64,000 nucleotides of DNA from Rhizobium mongolense USDA 1844. GTDB taxonomy: Bacteria > Pseudomonadota > Alphaproteobacteria > Rhizobiales > Rhizobiaceae. Positions 42,975-51,576 of this stretch are shown piece after piece (positions within the stretch are counted from its first letter, which is position 1; the number at the start of each line of letters is the position of its first letter). A program made the position numbers and the translations under genes. The stretch lies in the NCBI RefSeq assembly GCF_000419765.1, contig NZ_ATTQ01000003.1, positions 1 through 64,000 of the forward strand, written 5' to 3'. The notes beneath the pieces were generated by a model. The model worked only from the letters and a program-made list of their open reading frames with translations, made no database searches and had not been told where the DNA came from.

Positions 42975-43808
42975 TCAATGCGTGCGGTCTTTGACGGTTG
43001 GGAGTGTATTGCCCGAAGCTCTATATCGGGCGGCAGGCGTGCTAAGGGAGAGGCTCGGCATGAGCTTCTGCCGCGCCGCTTCGTAAGCCTCCCAGTCGCG
43101 TGCGTCCGGAAGCGACGGAATGGTGATCCGCTCGCCGAGGTCGAAGCCGGCAAGCGAGGCATCCACCATGTCCTCGGCGGACATGACCATCTCGCTGGGC
43201 ATATGCTCCAGGGGCCTGCCGGCAATGTCCCAGAAATCGGTCGCTGTAGCCCCCGGAAGCACTGCCTGGACGCGGATATGTTTTTCAGCAAGCTCCTTCT
43301 GGAGCGACAAGCTGAAGGCCAACACGAAGGCCTTGCTTCCGCCGTACACTCCGTTCAGCCGTTCCGGCGCGATACCGACGATCGAGGCGATGTTGATGAT
43401 CGCACCGGTACCACGCTTCACGAAGCCGGGCACCGCAGCATAGGTCAGCCGCGTCAGCGCGGTGACGTTCAGCGTGATCATCTCTTCCATCTTGTCGACA
43501 TCGGATGCCAGCAGCGGAGCGGTCGCGCCGACACCGGCATTGTTGACCAGTGTGGTGATGCTGGCGTCGGTCCGAAGCACCCTCTCGACTCGGGCGAGAT
43601 CATCCTTGTTGCCAAGATCCGCCGCGACCACCTCTACACCGCGACCGGTCTCGTTGGTGAGGCGCTCCGCGAGCGCATTGAGGCGCGCCTTGTTGCGGGC
43701 CACGAGGATCAGGTCATAGCCGCGGCGCGCCAGGCGATCGGCATAAATCGCGCCGATACCAGAGGAAGCCCCAGTGATAAGTGCGGTACCATTCGAGTGC
43801 TCAGTCAT
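42975..43808 (-). CDS. SDR family NAD(P)-dependent oxidoreductase
   Basis: 277 residues from the ATG at 43808. Cofactor motif TGASSGIGAIYADRLARRGY, then NNAGVG, the catalytic Ser in NIASIVG, and YGGSK. A long C-terminal tail after LPGATATDFWDIAG extends ~75 residues, as in the DltE-like branch. The stop is 49 nt before the epoxide hydrolase gene, making this the first gene of the SDR, epoxide hydrolase, VOC unit. It could reduce an aldehyde or ketone released from an epoxide or diol. Confidence 0.9.
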   Translation of the reverse strand: MTEHSNGTALITGASSGIGAIYADRLARRGYDLILVARNKARLNALAERLTNETGRGVEVVAADLGNKDDLARVERVLRTDASITTLVNNAGVGATAPLLASDVDKMEEMITLNVTALTRLTYAAVPGFVKRGTGAIINIASIVGIAPERLNGVYGGSKAFVLAFSLSLQKELAEKHIRVQAVLPGATATDFWDIAGRPLEHMPSEMVMSAEDMVDASLAGFDLGERITIPSLPDARDWEAYEAARQKLMPSLSLSTPAARYRASGNTLPTVKDRTH

Positions 43809-44435
43809 CACAATCTCCATCAGGTTGGAATTTCTAGCCCCGATATTAGGACAAGACTTGCACGTCTCAAATGTCGTATATCCGTCGATTCGGGACATAC
43901 GGGCGACTACCTCATCTTAAGGCAAGTAGGATTTTGGCTTGAGGCTCGGGCACCCTTCCCGGAAAGACGGGAAGGTAAAGACAGGGGCTGAACAATGGAC
44001 CCAGGTTTGGCGCTCGGGCTTATCTGACCTGAAGGAGCGCTACGGAGTTGGTCGCGCTCGATCGAAACGGAGGCTAAACTCTCCGGCCGGGCGGCATGAA
44101 CTAACGAACTGCGGTGGGTCGCCGAGGCGAGCGGCCCGTTTGTACGCGGTTCTGAAAGGCGACGGACGGGGCAATCGTCGCAACCGATTCGCCTACACTC
44201 CCTGCCGGCGAAGCCGGCAATGATCGCGGCAAGTGTCGATTTCAGCGACCGCCTGCGCGGTTGATACGGAGCGACACGCGCGGGTGGGACGGGAAACTTC
44301 TATGTGCATGGCGTGATCGTATCAGTGATGAAAGGTTTTGGTTTTCGGCGCCAGGATGGGGGTATCATCGCCGGCCGTTGAAGCCGGCAATGATGCTTTC
44401 AAGCGCGACGCCGTTTACGATCCGGCGGGAGGAAC
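43809..44435. other. Gene-poor stretch with a 15-bp direct repeat
   Basis: No gene recognised. The sequence GAAGCCGGCAATGAT occurs at 44210-44224 and again at 44380-44394, both on the plus strand. On the minus strand each reads as a similar peptide (IIAGFAGR and IIAGFNGR), so they may be tails of duplicated coding sequence. The promoter of the SDR unit should lie at the left edge. Confidence 0.4.
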
Positions 44436-45215
44436 TCACCCGAGGTACCCGGAGACGCCATCCCACAACAACTTCAACGCAGTCACCACCAGCAATCCGT
44501 AGCAGGCTCGATAGATCTGGTGCTGGTCCAGCATGCCGTGAATCCGCCAGCCGAGCCAAACGCCGCTGGGAATGGCGAGCAGGCAAATCGCCATCAGCGT
44601 CCAGTCGCTGCCCGCGGGTCTCACCAGAAGCAGCCATGGTACGGCCTTGGTCGCGTTGCCGACAGTGAAGAACAGACTCGTCGTTCCCGCATAGACTTCC
44701 TTGCTGAGGCCGAGGGGCAACAGATACATCGCAAGGGGCGGTCCGCCCGAATGCGCCACCATCGTCGTAATTCCAGAGGTGAGACCGGCGGTGATCGCCT
44801 TCGGCGTCGATCGCTGCCGGAACGCCACCTTCCCGCCTCCGGCAAGCCACAGGCCGACGAACATCAAGGTGACAACCGCTATGATGATCGCGATGGCGTG
44901 ATGATCCAGAAAGCGGAACAGCAGATAGCCGAGCCCGATGCCGATCAGCAGTCCAGGCAGCAACCGGACGAGGTCTGGCCTCGACCAGGTCGAGGCCTTC
45001 CAGTAGCGCAGCGCGTACAGATCCATCGCGACAAACAACGGTGCGAGCAGGCCGCCGGCCGTCACCGGATCCATCACGATCGACAACAGTGGAATGCCGA
45101 CAATGGCGAATCCACCGCCGAATGCGCCCTTCATGAAGCAGATCAGGAACACGCCGGCAAAGGCGACGAGGACCGTGGCCGCCGTCAGGTCCGGCGCAAC
45201 CGATGAGGCTATCAT
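44436..45215 (-). CDS. TSUP family permease (TauE/SafE-like)
   Basis: 259 residues; GCGAGG 5 nt before the ATG at 45215. Two repeats of a four-helix unit: GVFLICFMKGAFGGGFAIVG in the first half and GLTSGITTMVAHSGGPPLAM in the second, matching the TSUP G-x-G patterns. Family members export sulfite, sulfoacetate or similar anions. The start overlaps the DUF1127 stop by 4 nt. Divergent from a MocR regulator that may control it. In the window's context of organosulfur genes, sulfite export is a fair guess but not shown. Confidence 0.88.
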   Translation of the reverse strand: MIASSVAPDLTAATVLVAFAGVFLICFMKGAFGGGFAIVGIPLLSIVMDPVTAGGLLAPLFVAMDLYALRYWKASTWSRPDLVRLLPGLLIGIGLGYLLFRFLDHHAIAIIIAVVTLMFVGLWLAGGGKVAFRQRSTPKAITAGLTSGITTMVAHSGGPPLAMYLLPLGLSKEVYAGTTSLFFTVGNATKAVPWLLLVRPAGSDWTLMAICLLAIPSGVWLGWRIHGMLDQHQIYRACYGLLVVTALKLLWDGVSGYLG

Positions 45216-45403
45216 GATAGCCTCGCCCGCTTGGAAGCGGTCATGAGACCGTAGGCCGCCGCTTCGATCTCGGAACGTGCGAGACCGATGTCCTTCAGCG
45301 CGTCGTCGTCGAGTTCGCAAAGCCTCGCAATGGCGGCGCGGCGGACGAGAAAGCGAGCGATTTCTTCTGCGGGCCGGATGATGGTTGACAGCATTGTAGA
45401 CAT
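45212..45403 (-). CDS. DUF1127 small protein
   Basis: 63 residues; GGAG 8 nt before the ATG at 45403. The family signature is visible: ARLCELDDDALKDIGLARSE with IEAAAYG. DUF1127 proteins of alphaproteobacteria are small arginine-rich proteins linked to phosphate or RNA-related stress control in Agrobacterium. It is translationally coupled to the TSUP gene by ATGA. Confidence 0.88.
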   Translation of the reverse strand: MSTMLSTIIRPAEEIARFLVRRAAIARLCELDDDALKDIGLARSEIEAAAYGLMTASKRARLS

Positions 45404-45506
45404 TTTCTGTTCTCCAGTGGTTACTCTGCGGCAATGCGACGCCGTCGGCACAAGCGCTTGTGAAGCGCGGCCGGGTGCTCATTGACTGCAGGCGTTGGTA
45501 GTGCCG

Positions 45507-45581
45507 GGTGCAATCCGGTTGACGTAGACAGTATGCTCCGATAAAGTCTCGGTGCAATGGAAACATTGAACTCGGTGCAAT
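45507..45581 (+). promoter_or_regulatory. Three direct repeats GGTGCAAT around the MocR promoter
   Basis: Copies at 45507-45514, 45551-45558 and 45574-45581; the last two share CTCGGTGCAAT and are 23 bp apart. They flank a sigma-70-like promoter and run to the start codon. MocR/GabR proteins bind direct repeats, so these are likely autoregulatory sites. Confidence 0.6.
45519..45547 (+). promoter_or_regulatory. Sigma-70-like promoter TTGACG-N17-TAAAGT
   Basis: The -35 at 45519-45524 and -10 at 45542-45547 have ideal 17-bp spacing and place a transcription start near 45554, inside the GGTGCAAT repeats and ~30 nt before the start codon. Confidence 0.55.
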
Positions 45582-45582
45582 A

Positions 45583-46926
45583 ATGTCGAAGTCCGAATAT
45601 CTGAAGCTGGCCGACACCATCGCCGCTGAGATTGCCGATGGCACGCTCAAACCCGGCGACCGCCTGCCACCGCAGCGCAGCTTTGCCTACGAGCGCAAGA
45701 TCGCCGCCTCGACGGCGAGCCGCGTCTATGCCGAGCTATTGCGCCGCGGGCTTGTCGTTGGCGAAGTCGGCAGGGGCACCTTCATCTCCGGGGAGGCCAG
45801 GCGCGGCGCGGCGGCGCCAAGCGAGCCACGCGGCATCCGGATCGACTTCGAGTTCAACTACCCGGTGCTTGCGGGTCAGACCGCGCTCATAGCGAAAAGT
45901 CTGGACGGTCTGGAGACGCCGGCTGCGCTCGATGCCGCATTGCGACAGGCGACCAGCGCTGGAACACCAGCGGTCCGAAACCTTGCGGCCGCCTACCTTT
46001 CGCAGGGCGCCTGGTCCCCCGATCCGGAACAGCTCGTCTTCACCGGCAATGGGCGGCAGAGCATCGCCGCGGCGCTCGCGGCCGTCGTTCCCACGGGTGG
46101 CCGTTGCGGCGTGGAGGCCCTGACCTATCCCTTCATTAAGGGCATCGCAGCCCGGCTAGGTATTTCGCTGGTACCGCTGGCGATGGACGAAGGCGGCGTA
46201 CGGCCTGACGCTGTGCGAAAGGCGCATCACGAGGCCCATCTCTCGGCGATCTATATTCAGCCGGCGATCCAGAACCCGTTGGGCATGACGATGACCTCGG
46301 CGCGCCGGGTCGACCTCCTGAAGGTCGTCGAGAATCTCGATCTTCCAATCATCGAGGACCATGTCTACGGCTTCCTCGATGACGAGCCGCCGCTTGCCGC
46401 TATCGCGCCGGATCGCTGCATTGTCATCGACAGCCTCTCCAAGAAGGCTGCGCCGGGTTTGACACTGGGCTTCATCGTGACGCCGCCGCGGCTGCGAGAA
46501 GGCGTGATGGCCTCGGTGCGTTCGGGTGGATGGACCGCATCGGGGTTCGCGTTTGCGGCGGCGGAGCGGATGATGGGCGACGGCACTATTGCCGAGCTTG
46601 CCAGGCTAAAGCGCCTCGACGCGCAAGCGCGCCAAAGCCTGGCGGCCGATCGTCTTTCGGGTTTCGAGATCCAGGCCAACGCGAAATGTTATCATCTATG
46701 GCTGACATTGCCGCCGCACTGGCGATCACAGAGTTTCGTCGCTGCTGCGGCCCGGCGCGACATCGCGTTGACGCCGTCGACGACCTTCGCCGTGACGCCC
46801 GGCCATGCGCCGAACGCCGTCAGGCTCGCGCTGGCGGCGCCAACAATGGATCAACTCGGTAGCGGCTTGCACACGCTTGCCGCGATGCTCAATAGCAGCG
46901 AGCACGATTTCGACTCGACTGAATAG
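45583..46926 (+). CDS. MocR/GabR-type regulator (GntR helix-turn-helix fused to aminotransferase domain)
   Basis: 447 residues. N-terminal GntR winged helix: YLKLADTIAAEIADGTLKPG followed by DRLPPQRSFAYERKIAASTA. The aminotransferase-like domain runs from ~95 with VFTGNGRQSIAAALAAVVPT, YIQPAIQNPLGMTMTSARRV, IIEDHVYGFLDDE and the PLP lysine in DSLSKKAAPGLTLGF. Such regulators bind PLP and an amine or amino acid. Divergent from the DUF1127/TSUP operon; direct repeats in its promoter suggest autoregulation. Confidence 0.93.
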   Translation: MSKSEYLKLADTIAAEIADGTLKPGDRLPPQRSFAYERKIAASTASRVYAELLRRGLVVGEVGRGTFISGEARRGAAAPSEPRGIRIDFEFNYPVLAGQTALIAKSLDGLETPAALDAALRQATSAGTPAVRNLAAAYLSQGAWSPDPEQLVFTGNGRQSIAAALAAVVPTGGRCGVEALTYPFIKGIAARLGISLVPLAMDEGGVRPDAVRKAHHEAHLSAIYIQPAIQNPLGMTMTSARRVDLLKVVENLDLPIIEDHVYGFLDDEPPLAAIAPDRCIVIDSLSKKAAPGLTLGFIVTPPRLREGVMASVRSGGWTASGFAFAAAERMMGDGTIAELARLKRLDAQARQSLAADRLSGFEIQANAKCYHLWLTLPPHWRSQSFVAAAARRDIALTPSTTFAVTPGHAPNAVRLALAAPTMDQLGSGLHTLAAMLNSSEHDFDSTE

Positions 46927-47178
46927 GAAGGTGTGTCGGCTGTAAAAAACGAAGGACGGACCGGATTTGAAACCCCAGAAACGCTGGTTTTGAGGGTCGC
47001 TAGGAAATATCTGTCGGCTTAAACAGGGTCTTCTGTAACGGGCTTTCCCGAGTCAATCCCTTTTTATTTTAGCTTAATCCCTCGCCGAGTGCTTGCTTCT
47101 GTTGGGGTGGACGGCCCCCGAACGGCATCGAAATGTGCCAGAGTGAGTCGTTGTGAACTCAAGCAAAGGGAGCCGTCC
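46927..47178. other. Upstream part of the IS110-type element
   Basis: No gene. The 3' part (from ~47095) is probably the non-coding left end of the IS110/IS1111-type element, but these elements lack obvious terminal repeats, so the boundary cannot be set. Confidence 0.35.
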
Positions 47179-48060
47179 GTGGACCAGATTATTCGTATTG
47201 GCATGGATACGCCAAAACATGTCGTTCAATTGCATGGCGTCAACGCTGCTGAGCAACCGATCCTGCGCAAGTAGATGCGCCGTAAGGAAATGGTGGGCTA
47301 TTTTCAAGGAATGCCCACCGTCTGTGATTGCGATCGAAGCCTGCGGTGCTTCGCATCACTTGGGCCGGTTGCTGACCGCACTCGGGCATGAGGTCGAACT
47401 GATCCCCCCGCAGCTCGTGAACCCTTATGTCAAACGTGGCAAAAATGATGCAGCCGACGCGGAGGCACTATGCGAGGCGATGAGCCGCCCAACAATACGG
47501 TTCGTTCCGATGAAATCGGCGGATCAGCAAGCCGTGCTGATGCTAGTTGGCATGCGCGAGCGCGCTGTTGCCGCGCAAACGCAGCTTTCCAAAACGATTC
47601 GCGGCCATGCGGCTGAGTTGGGGCTGACCGCCGGTAAAGGCACGTCCCATATCCCGCTACTGCTTGAACGGATCATGATTGACGAAACCATTCCAGCCCT
47701 GGCACGCGATCTATTCGCATCTCTCGCTGACGAATTTCTGCAGTTAGATGGACGCCGGAAGGAAGTGGAGGCAAAACTGATGGCCTGGTATCGAAATAAC
47801 GAATGCTGCCGTCGTCTTGCAAAAATCCCGGGTGTCGGGCCGATTGGCGCAGTACTACTGGTGATGAAAGCGCCGGCGCCGGAGTTGTTTGCGTCGGGAA
47901 GGCCATTTGCCGCCTGGATGGGGCTGACGCCCGAGGACCATTCGACTGCGGGTAAGGTCAGGCTTGGTGTCATTACGAGGGCCGGCATTGCGCAAAACAC
48001 TGGTTGTGGGCGCGACCGCGGTGTTGCAGCACCTGCGAACGGGCCGACACAAATGTCAGA
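47179..48060 (+). pseudogene. IS110 family (IS1111 group) transposase, disabled
   Basis: GTG start reads VDQIIRIGMDTPKHVVQLHG, the DEDD-type N terminus of IS110. A TAG stop at ~47272 and a frameshift near 47305 interrupt it. The main frame then gives VIAIEACGASHHLGRLLTAL, VKRGKNDAADAEALCEA, and the transposase_20 domain IPGVGPIGAVLLVMKAPAPE with AAWMGLTPEDHSTAGK. Near 47990 a further break precedes ALRKTLVVGATAVLQHLR. The C-terminal part after that is lost where a TetR fragment starts. Confidence 0.82.
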
Positions 48061-48085
48061 AAGGGCAACTACAGGGGTTGCCCGC

Positions 48086-48342
48086 AGATCAACACGGCGG
48101 CCGAGTTTCCAGAAGCGGATCACCCCGCCCGCAAGGTCGCCGAGGCCCACATGCGCGAGTTGCGGCGGCGCCTGAAGACCATGGCCGAGGGGCTGGCGGT
48201 TGCTGCGCCGCACCGGCTTGCCGGTCAGCTCGCGGTCCTGATCAACGGCGCCTTTGTCAGCATGCAACTCTTTGAACCCGGCGAGGCTACCAGCTTGCTC
48301 CGCGATGCCGCTCATGCGCTGATTGCCGCAAGCCGCAGCTGA
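48086..48342 (+). pseudogene. TetR regulator C-terminal fragment
   Basis: Reads INTAAEFPEADHPARKVAEA, then HMRELRRRLKTMAEGLAVAA and LAGQLAVLINGAFVSMQLFE, with a stop at 48342. This is the ligand-binding C-terminal domain of a TetR-type protein. The DNA-binding half is replaced by the IS110 relic. Confidence 0.7.
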
Positions 48343-48458
48343 TTGAACTCACGGCCGTCAAATGGAGAACGGTGACAGCGCGGGGCGACATCTCGGCCGC
48401 GGCTCCCGTTGTCCAGGATTGTCTAGTCCATATACGCTCGAATACCTCCGCAGTGACA

Positions 48459-48840
48459 ATGTTCGAAGGCCGCCATTTCGACCACTCGGTCATTTTGCTC
48501 TGCGCCCGCTGGTACTTGGCTTACGGCATAAGCGTGCGCAACTTGAAAGAAATGTTGCCGGATCGGGGCAACAGCGTAGATCATTCGACGATCCATCGCT
48601 GGGTTGTGAACTTCTCGCCTCCTATTCTGGACCGCTTCAATAGCAGGATGCGGGCTGTGACCGATAAATGGCATGCGGACGAAGCTTACATTAGGGTTCG
48701 GGTCAATAGATGTATCTTTATCGAACCATGGACAGCATCGGAGACCGTTGACTTTTGGTGTAGTCAAAATCGGGACCTGGCGCACTGGCAACTGCCTTCT
48801 GACCGCGCGTCCAAAAGCGTCTCTTTCTCAGCCAGATCGA
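48459..48840 (+). pseudogene. IS6 family transposase, truncated and frameshifted
   Basis: Reads MFEGRHFDHSVILLCARWYL, AYGISVRNLKEMLPDRG, VDHSTIHRWV and KWHADEAYIRVR, the N terminus and first catalytic Asp of an IS6/IS26-type DDE transposase. Past ~48700 several frame changes are needed (TMDSIGDT, VDFWCSQNRDLA). The second Asp and Glu are missing. Confidence 0.82.
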
Positions 48841-48844
48841 AAAT

Positions 48845-48858
48845 TTGCAACAGAGCCA
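48845..48858 (-). mobile_element. IS6-family right terminal inverted repeat
   Basis: TTTGCAACAGAGCC is the reverse of GGCTCTGTTGCAAA, the known end of IS6-family elements. No matching left end lies in the ~500 bases upstream, so the element is truncated at its left side. Confidence 0.75.
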
Positions 48859-48921
48859 AAAGAACGGGGTGCCGATGGTGGCACCCCAATTCTGACTCGC
48901 ACGAAAACTGAACCCGGGTCG

Positions 48922-49698
48922 CTACGCCGCCCGTTCTTCTGCGGCGTTCGGTCTCCACTTGATGAGCCGGCCTTCCAGAACATCGAGAATTCGGTCGATG
49001 ATGAGCACGAACATGGCCAGGATGATGATGCCGGCAAACACGCCGACCGCGTCGAAGTTGCCTTCTGCCTGCGCGATCAGATAACCGAGCCCTGCAGAAG
49101 AGCCGAGATATTCGCCAATGATGGCGCCGACCACCGCGAAGCCGACAGACGTGCGGAGCGAGGACAAGATCCAGCTGGCCGCTGCGGGGAAATAGACATG
49201 CCGCAATAGATCGGAACGTTTGGCCCCGAGGATTTTTGCGTTTGCGAGGACCACCGGATTAACCTCGCGCACACCCTGCATCGCGTTGAAGAAGGTGATG
49301 AAAAAAACAAGGGTTACCGCCAGCGCCACCTTCGACCAAAGGCCAAGTCCAAGCCAAAGAACGAAGATCGGTGCAAGCACGACGCGCGGAATGGCGTTCA
49401 GGCCCTTGATGAACGGGTCCAGAATACGCGCCGCGCTGCGGCTCAGACCAAGCCATACACCGGCTGCGACGCCCAGGCCTGTGCCGATGATGTAACCGAG
49501 CACTGTTTCCGTCAGGGTTATCGTGACATGTTTGTAAAAGCCTGGGTCAACGATCCAGCTGACGATCTGGTTGAAGATATCGAGGGGCGCCGGAAAAAAG
49601 AAGACATCGATGAGGCCGGCGGTCACGCCGAGCTGCCAGCCGCCGAGGATAAAAACCAGCATACCGAGCTGGATAATTCGTTCAGTCACGACGTTCAT
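48922..49698 (-). CDS. ABC transporter permease, taurine/nitrate/sulfonate type
   Basis: 258 residues from the ATG at 49698 (GGAG 7 nt upstream); it overlaps the ATPase gene by 17 nt. Membrane helices at both ends and the family EAA loop VREVNPVVLANAKILGAKRS with LLRHVYFPAAASWIL. SsuC/TauC/NitB-type features include LIDVFFFPAPLDIFNQIVSW at the N terminus. Works with the ATPase and binding protein encoded just upstream. Confidence 0.92.
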   Translation of the reverse strand: MNVVTERIIQLGMLVFILGGWQLGVTAGLIDVFFFPAPLDIFNQIVSWIVDPGFYKHVTITLTETVLGYIIGTGLGVAAGVWLGLSRSAARILDPFIKGLNAIPRVVLAPIFVLWLGLGLWSKVALAVTLVFFITFFNAMQGVREVNPVVLANAKILGAKRSDLLRHVYFPAAASWILSSLRTSVGFAVVGAIIGEYLGSSAGLGYLIAQAEGNFDAVGVFAGIIILAMFVLIIDRILDVLEGRLIKWRPNAAEERAA

Positions 49699-50512
49699 AG
49701 CTTTTCTCCACTTCGCCGCGCAGGGAAGCCCAGATATTGCGATACAGATCCATAAAGCGTGGATCGAGTTTGATCTCTGCCACATCCCGTGGCCGCTCGA
49801 GATCGACCGGGAAACTTTCGATGACCCGCGAACGAGGGCCGGCGGCCAGAATGGCGACGCGGTCTCCAAGCGCGATGGCCTCTTCGAGGTCGTGCGTGAT
49901 CATGACCACGGCGCGACGTTCTTCCTGCCAAAGGCGCAGCAATTCATTCTGCATGAGATGCCGCGTGTGGATGTCGAGCGCCGAGAAGGGCTCGTCCATC
50001 AGGATCACCTTCGGACCGGCAATGAGGGCCTGCGCCATCTGGACACGTTTACGCTGGCCACCGGAGAGTTGATGCGGATAGCGGTGTTCGAAGCCCTTCA
50101 GCCCGACCTTGGCAAGCCAGCTCATCGAACGCTCGCGGCGCTCAGTGGCTCCAACACCCCTGAACATCAGGCCGAGCTCGACATTCTCGATGGATGTCTT
50201 CCACGGCAGCAGCGCGTCCTGCTGAAAGAGATAGCCAATGTCGTTCTGCACGCCCTTTACCGGCGTATCGTCGATCGTCACCGTTCCGCTCGCGGGTTTC
50301 AAAAGCCCTGCGATCGCGTTCAAAATGGTGCTCTTTCCGCAACCGGTCGGGCCGACGATGGCGAGAAACTCGCCATCGGCAACCGTGAGGTTGACGTCCT
50401 GCACCGCGACATAGGAACCAAACGACATTGTCACGGCGTCGATCGATACCATCGACTTTGCGTTTTGCTGTCCCGTCTGGATAGGCATGGGGTTTACGGC
50501 AGCCAAAGACAT
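49682..50512 (-). CDS. ABC transporter ATP-binding protein, taurine/nitrate/sulfonate type
   Basis: 276 residues; AGGAGA upstream of the ATG. Walker A GPTGCGKST, Q-loop in LFQQDALLPWKTSIENVELG, signature LSGGQRKRVQMAQAL, Walker B VILMDEPFSALD and the H-loop THDLEEAIALGD are all intact. The LLPWKT motif is characteristic of the SsuB/TauB/NrtD class. Placed between binding protein and permease. Confidence 0.94.
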   Translation of the reverse strand: MSLAAVNPMPIQTGQQNAKSMVSIDAVTMSFGSYVAVQDVNLTVADGEFLAIVGPTGCGKSTILNAIAGLLKPASGTVTIDDTPVKGVQNDIGYLFQQDALLPWKTSIENVELGLMFRGVGATERRERSMSWLAKVGLKGFEHRYPHQLSGGQRKRVQMAQALIAGPKVILMDEPFSALDIHTRHLMQNELLRLWQEERRAVVMITHDLEEAIALGDRVAILAAGPRSRVIESFPVDLERPRDVAEIKLDPRFMDLYRNIWASLRGEVEKSYERRD

Positions 50513-50527
50513 GGCCTTCTCCTAGGA

Positions 50528-51529
50528 TCAGTTGGTGGTCTTATCCGTTACCTTGTCCACGAAAGCGTTCGTGTAGGTTTTGGAAAGATCGATAGTCGCG
50601 GCAGCAACCTTTTCGTTGAAACTCTTCAAGACGGCGAGGGGCGTCTGAGTGTCGGTCTCGCTGAATTTGCCATCGACCGAGAAGATTGGTTTGGCATTCT
50701 GGACGGCCTTCACATAGGTATCCCGGTCGCCGGAAATGAATTCCTTCGGCAGTTTTTCGACGATCTCTTCAGCGCTGTGTGTGTTCATCCAGGCCAGCGC
50801 CTTGACGGTCGCGTTCGTGACCTTCTGGATGGTTTCCGGGTTCTCATCGATATAGGCCTGGGTCGCATAGAGGACGGAGGTCGGATAAATTCCGCCATAG
50901 ATCTCCTTGGCACCCTCGTCGCTTCGGGCGTCGATCAAAATCTTTCCAACACCCTTGGCCTCGATAAAGGTCGCCGCGGGATCGTAGTTCACCAGAAGAT
51001 CGACTTTCCCTTGCTCGAGCGCCGCAACAGCAGCTGAACCGGAGCCGACCCCGATCAACGAGACGTCATCAGCCGATAGGCTGTGGCGCTGCAGATAATA
51101 GCGAACGAAGAAGTCTGAAGACGAGCCCGGTGCGGTGATGCCGATCTTCGCGCCCTTGATCGTTTCCGGTTTGGTCGGATCGAAGGATGAGTTTTTCCCG
51201 CCGGCCAGAACCAGGCCAGAATTGCGCGCAAGCTGGACAAAGCCGACGACCGCCTTGTTCTGCGACTGCATCTGGATCGTATGGTCGTAGAAGCCGACAG
51301 CGATATCCGTGGAGCCGGCAACAAGCGCCTGCAGCGTCTTGGAGCCGCCAGAGGCGAAGTTTTCGACGGTCACCTCAAGACCTTCCTTCTCATAGAGACC
51401 TAGGCCAGCTGCGACCGGGAAGGGCAGGTTGTTAAGGTTGTAGGACCCGACGCTGATGCGAACGTGTTCCGCAAAAGCCGAACCGGCGAAAGCGACCGTT
51501 GCCGCAAGGGCGAGTATGAGTTTACGCAT
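50528..51529 (-). CDS. ABC transporter substrate-binding protein (SsuA/NrtA/ThiY-type)
   Basis: 333 residues from the ATG at 51529 (GGGAGG upstream). A Sec signal peptide KLILALAATVAFAGSAFAEH is followed by a type II periplasmic fold with YNLNNLPFPVAAGLGLYEKE and GLEVTVENFASGGSKTLQAL. Later GIYPTSVLYATQAYIDENPE is typical of the family. Substrate could be a sulfonate, an aromatic or organic acid or a pyrimidine; the adjacent PrpF-like isomerase favours an organic acid. Confidence 0.92.
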   Translation of the reverse strand: MRKLILALAATVAFAGSAFAEHVRISVGSYNLNNLPFPVAAGLGLYEKEGLEVTVENFASGGSKTLQALVAGSTDIAVGFYDHTIQMQSQNKAVVGFVQLARNSGLVLAGGKNSSFDPTKPETIKGAKIGITAPGSSSDFFVRYYLQRHSLSADDVSLIGVGSGSAAVAALEQGKVDLLVNYDPAATFIEAKGVGKILIDARSDEGAKEIYGGIYPTSVLYATQAYIDENPETIQKVTNATVKALAWMNTHSAEEIVEKLPKEFISGDRDTYVKAVQNAKPIFSVDGKFSETDTQTPLAVLKSFNEKVAAATIDLSKTYTNAFVDKVTDKTTN

Positions 51530-51576
51530 GTGTATTCCTCCCTGATGCGTGGCGCCCTCCCGGCAACCACTTTCGA

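Noticed and set aside
45583-46926. Plain aminotransferase
   Set aside because: The N-terminal GntR helix-turn-helix shows it is a MocR-type regulator instead of an enzyme.
49571-51037. 488-codon plus-strand frame over the ABC ATPase and binding protein
   Set aside because: Antisense shadow spanning two well-defined genes.
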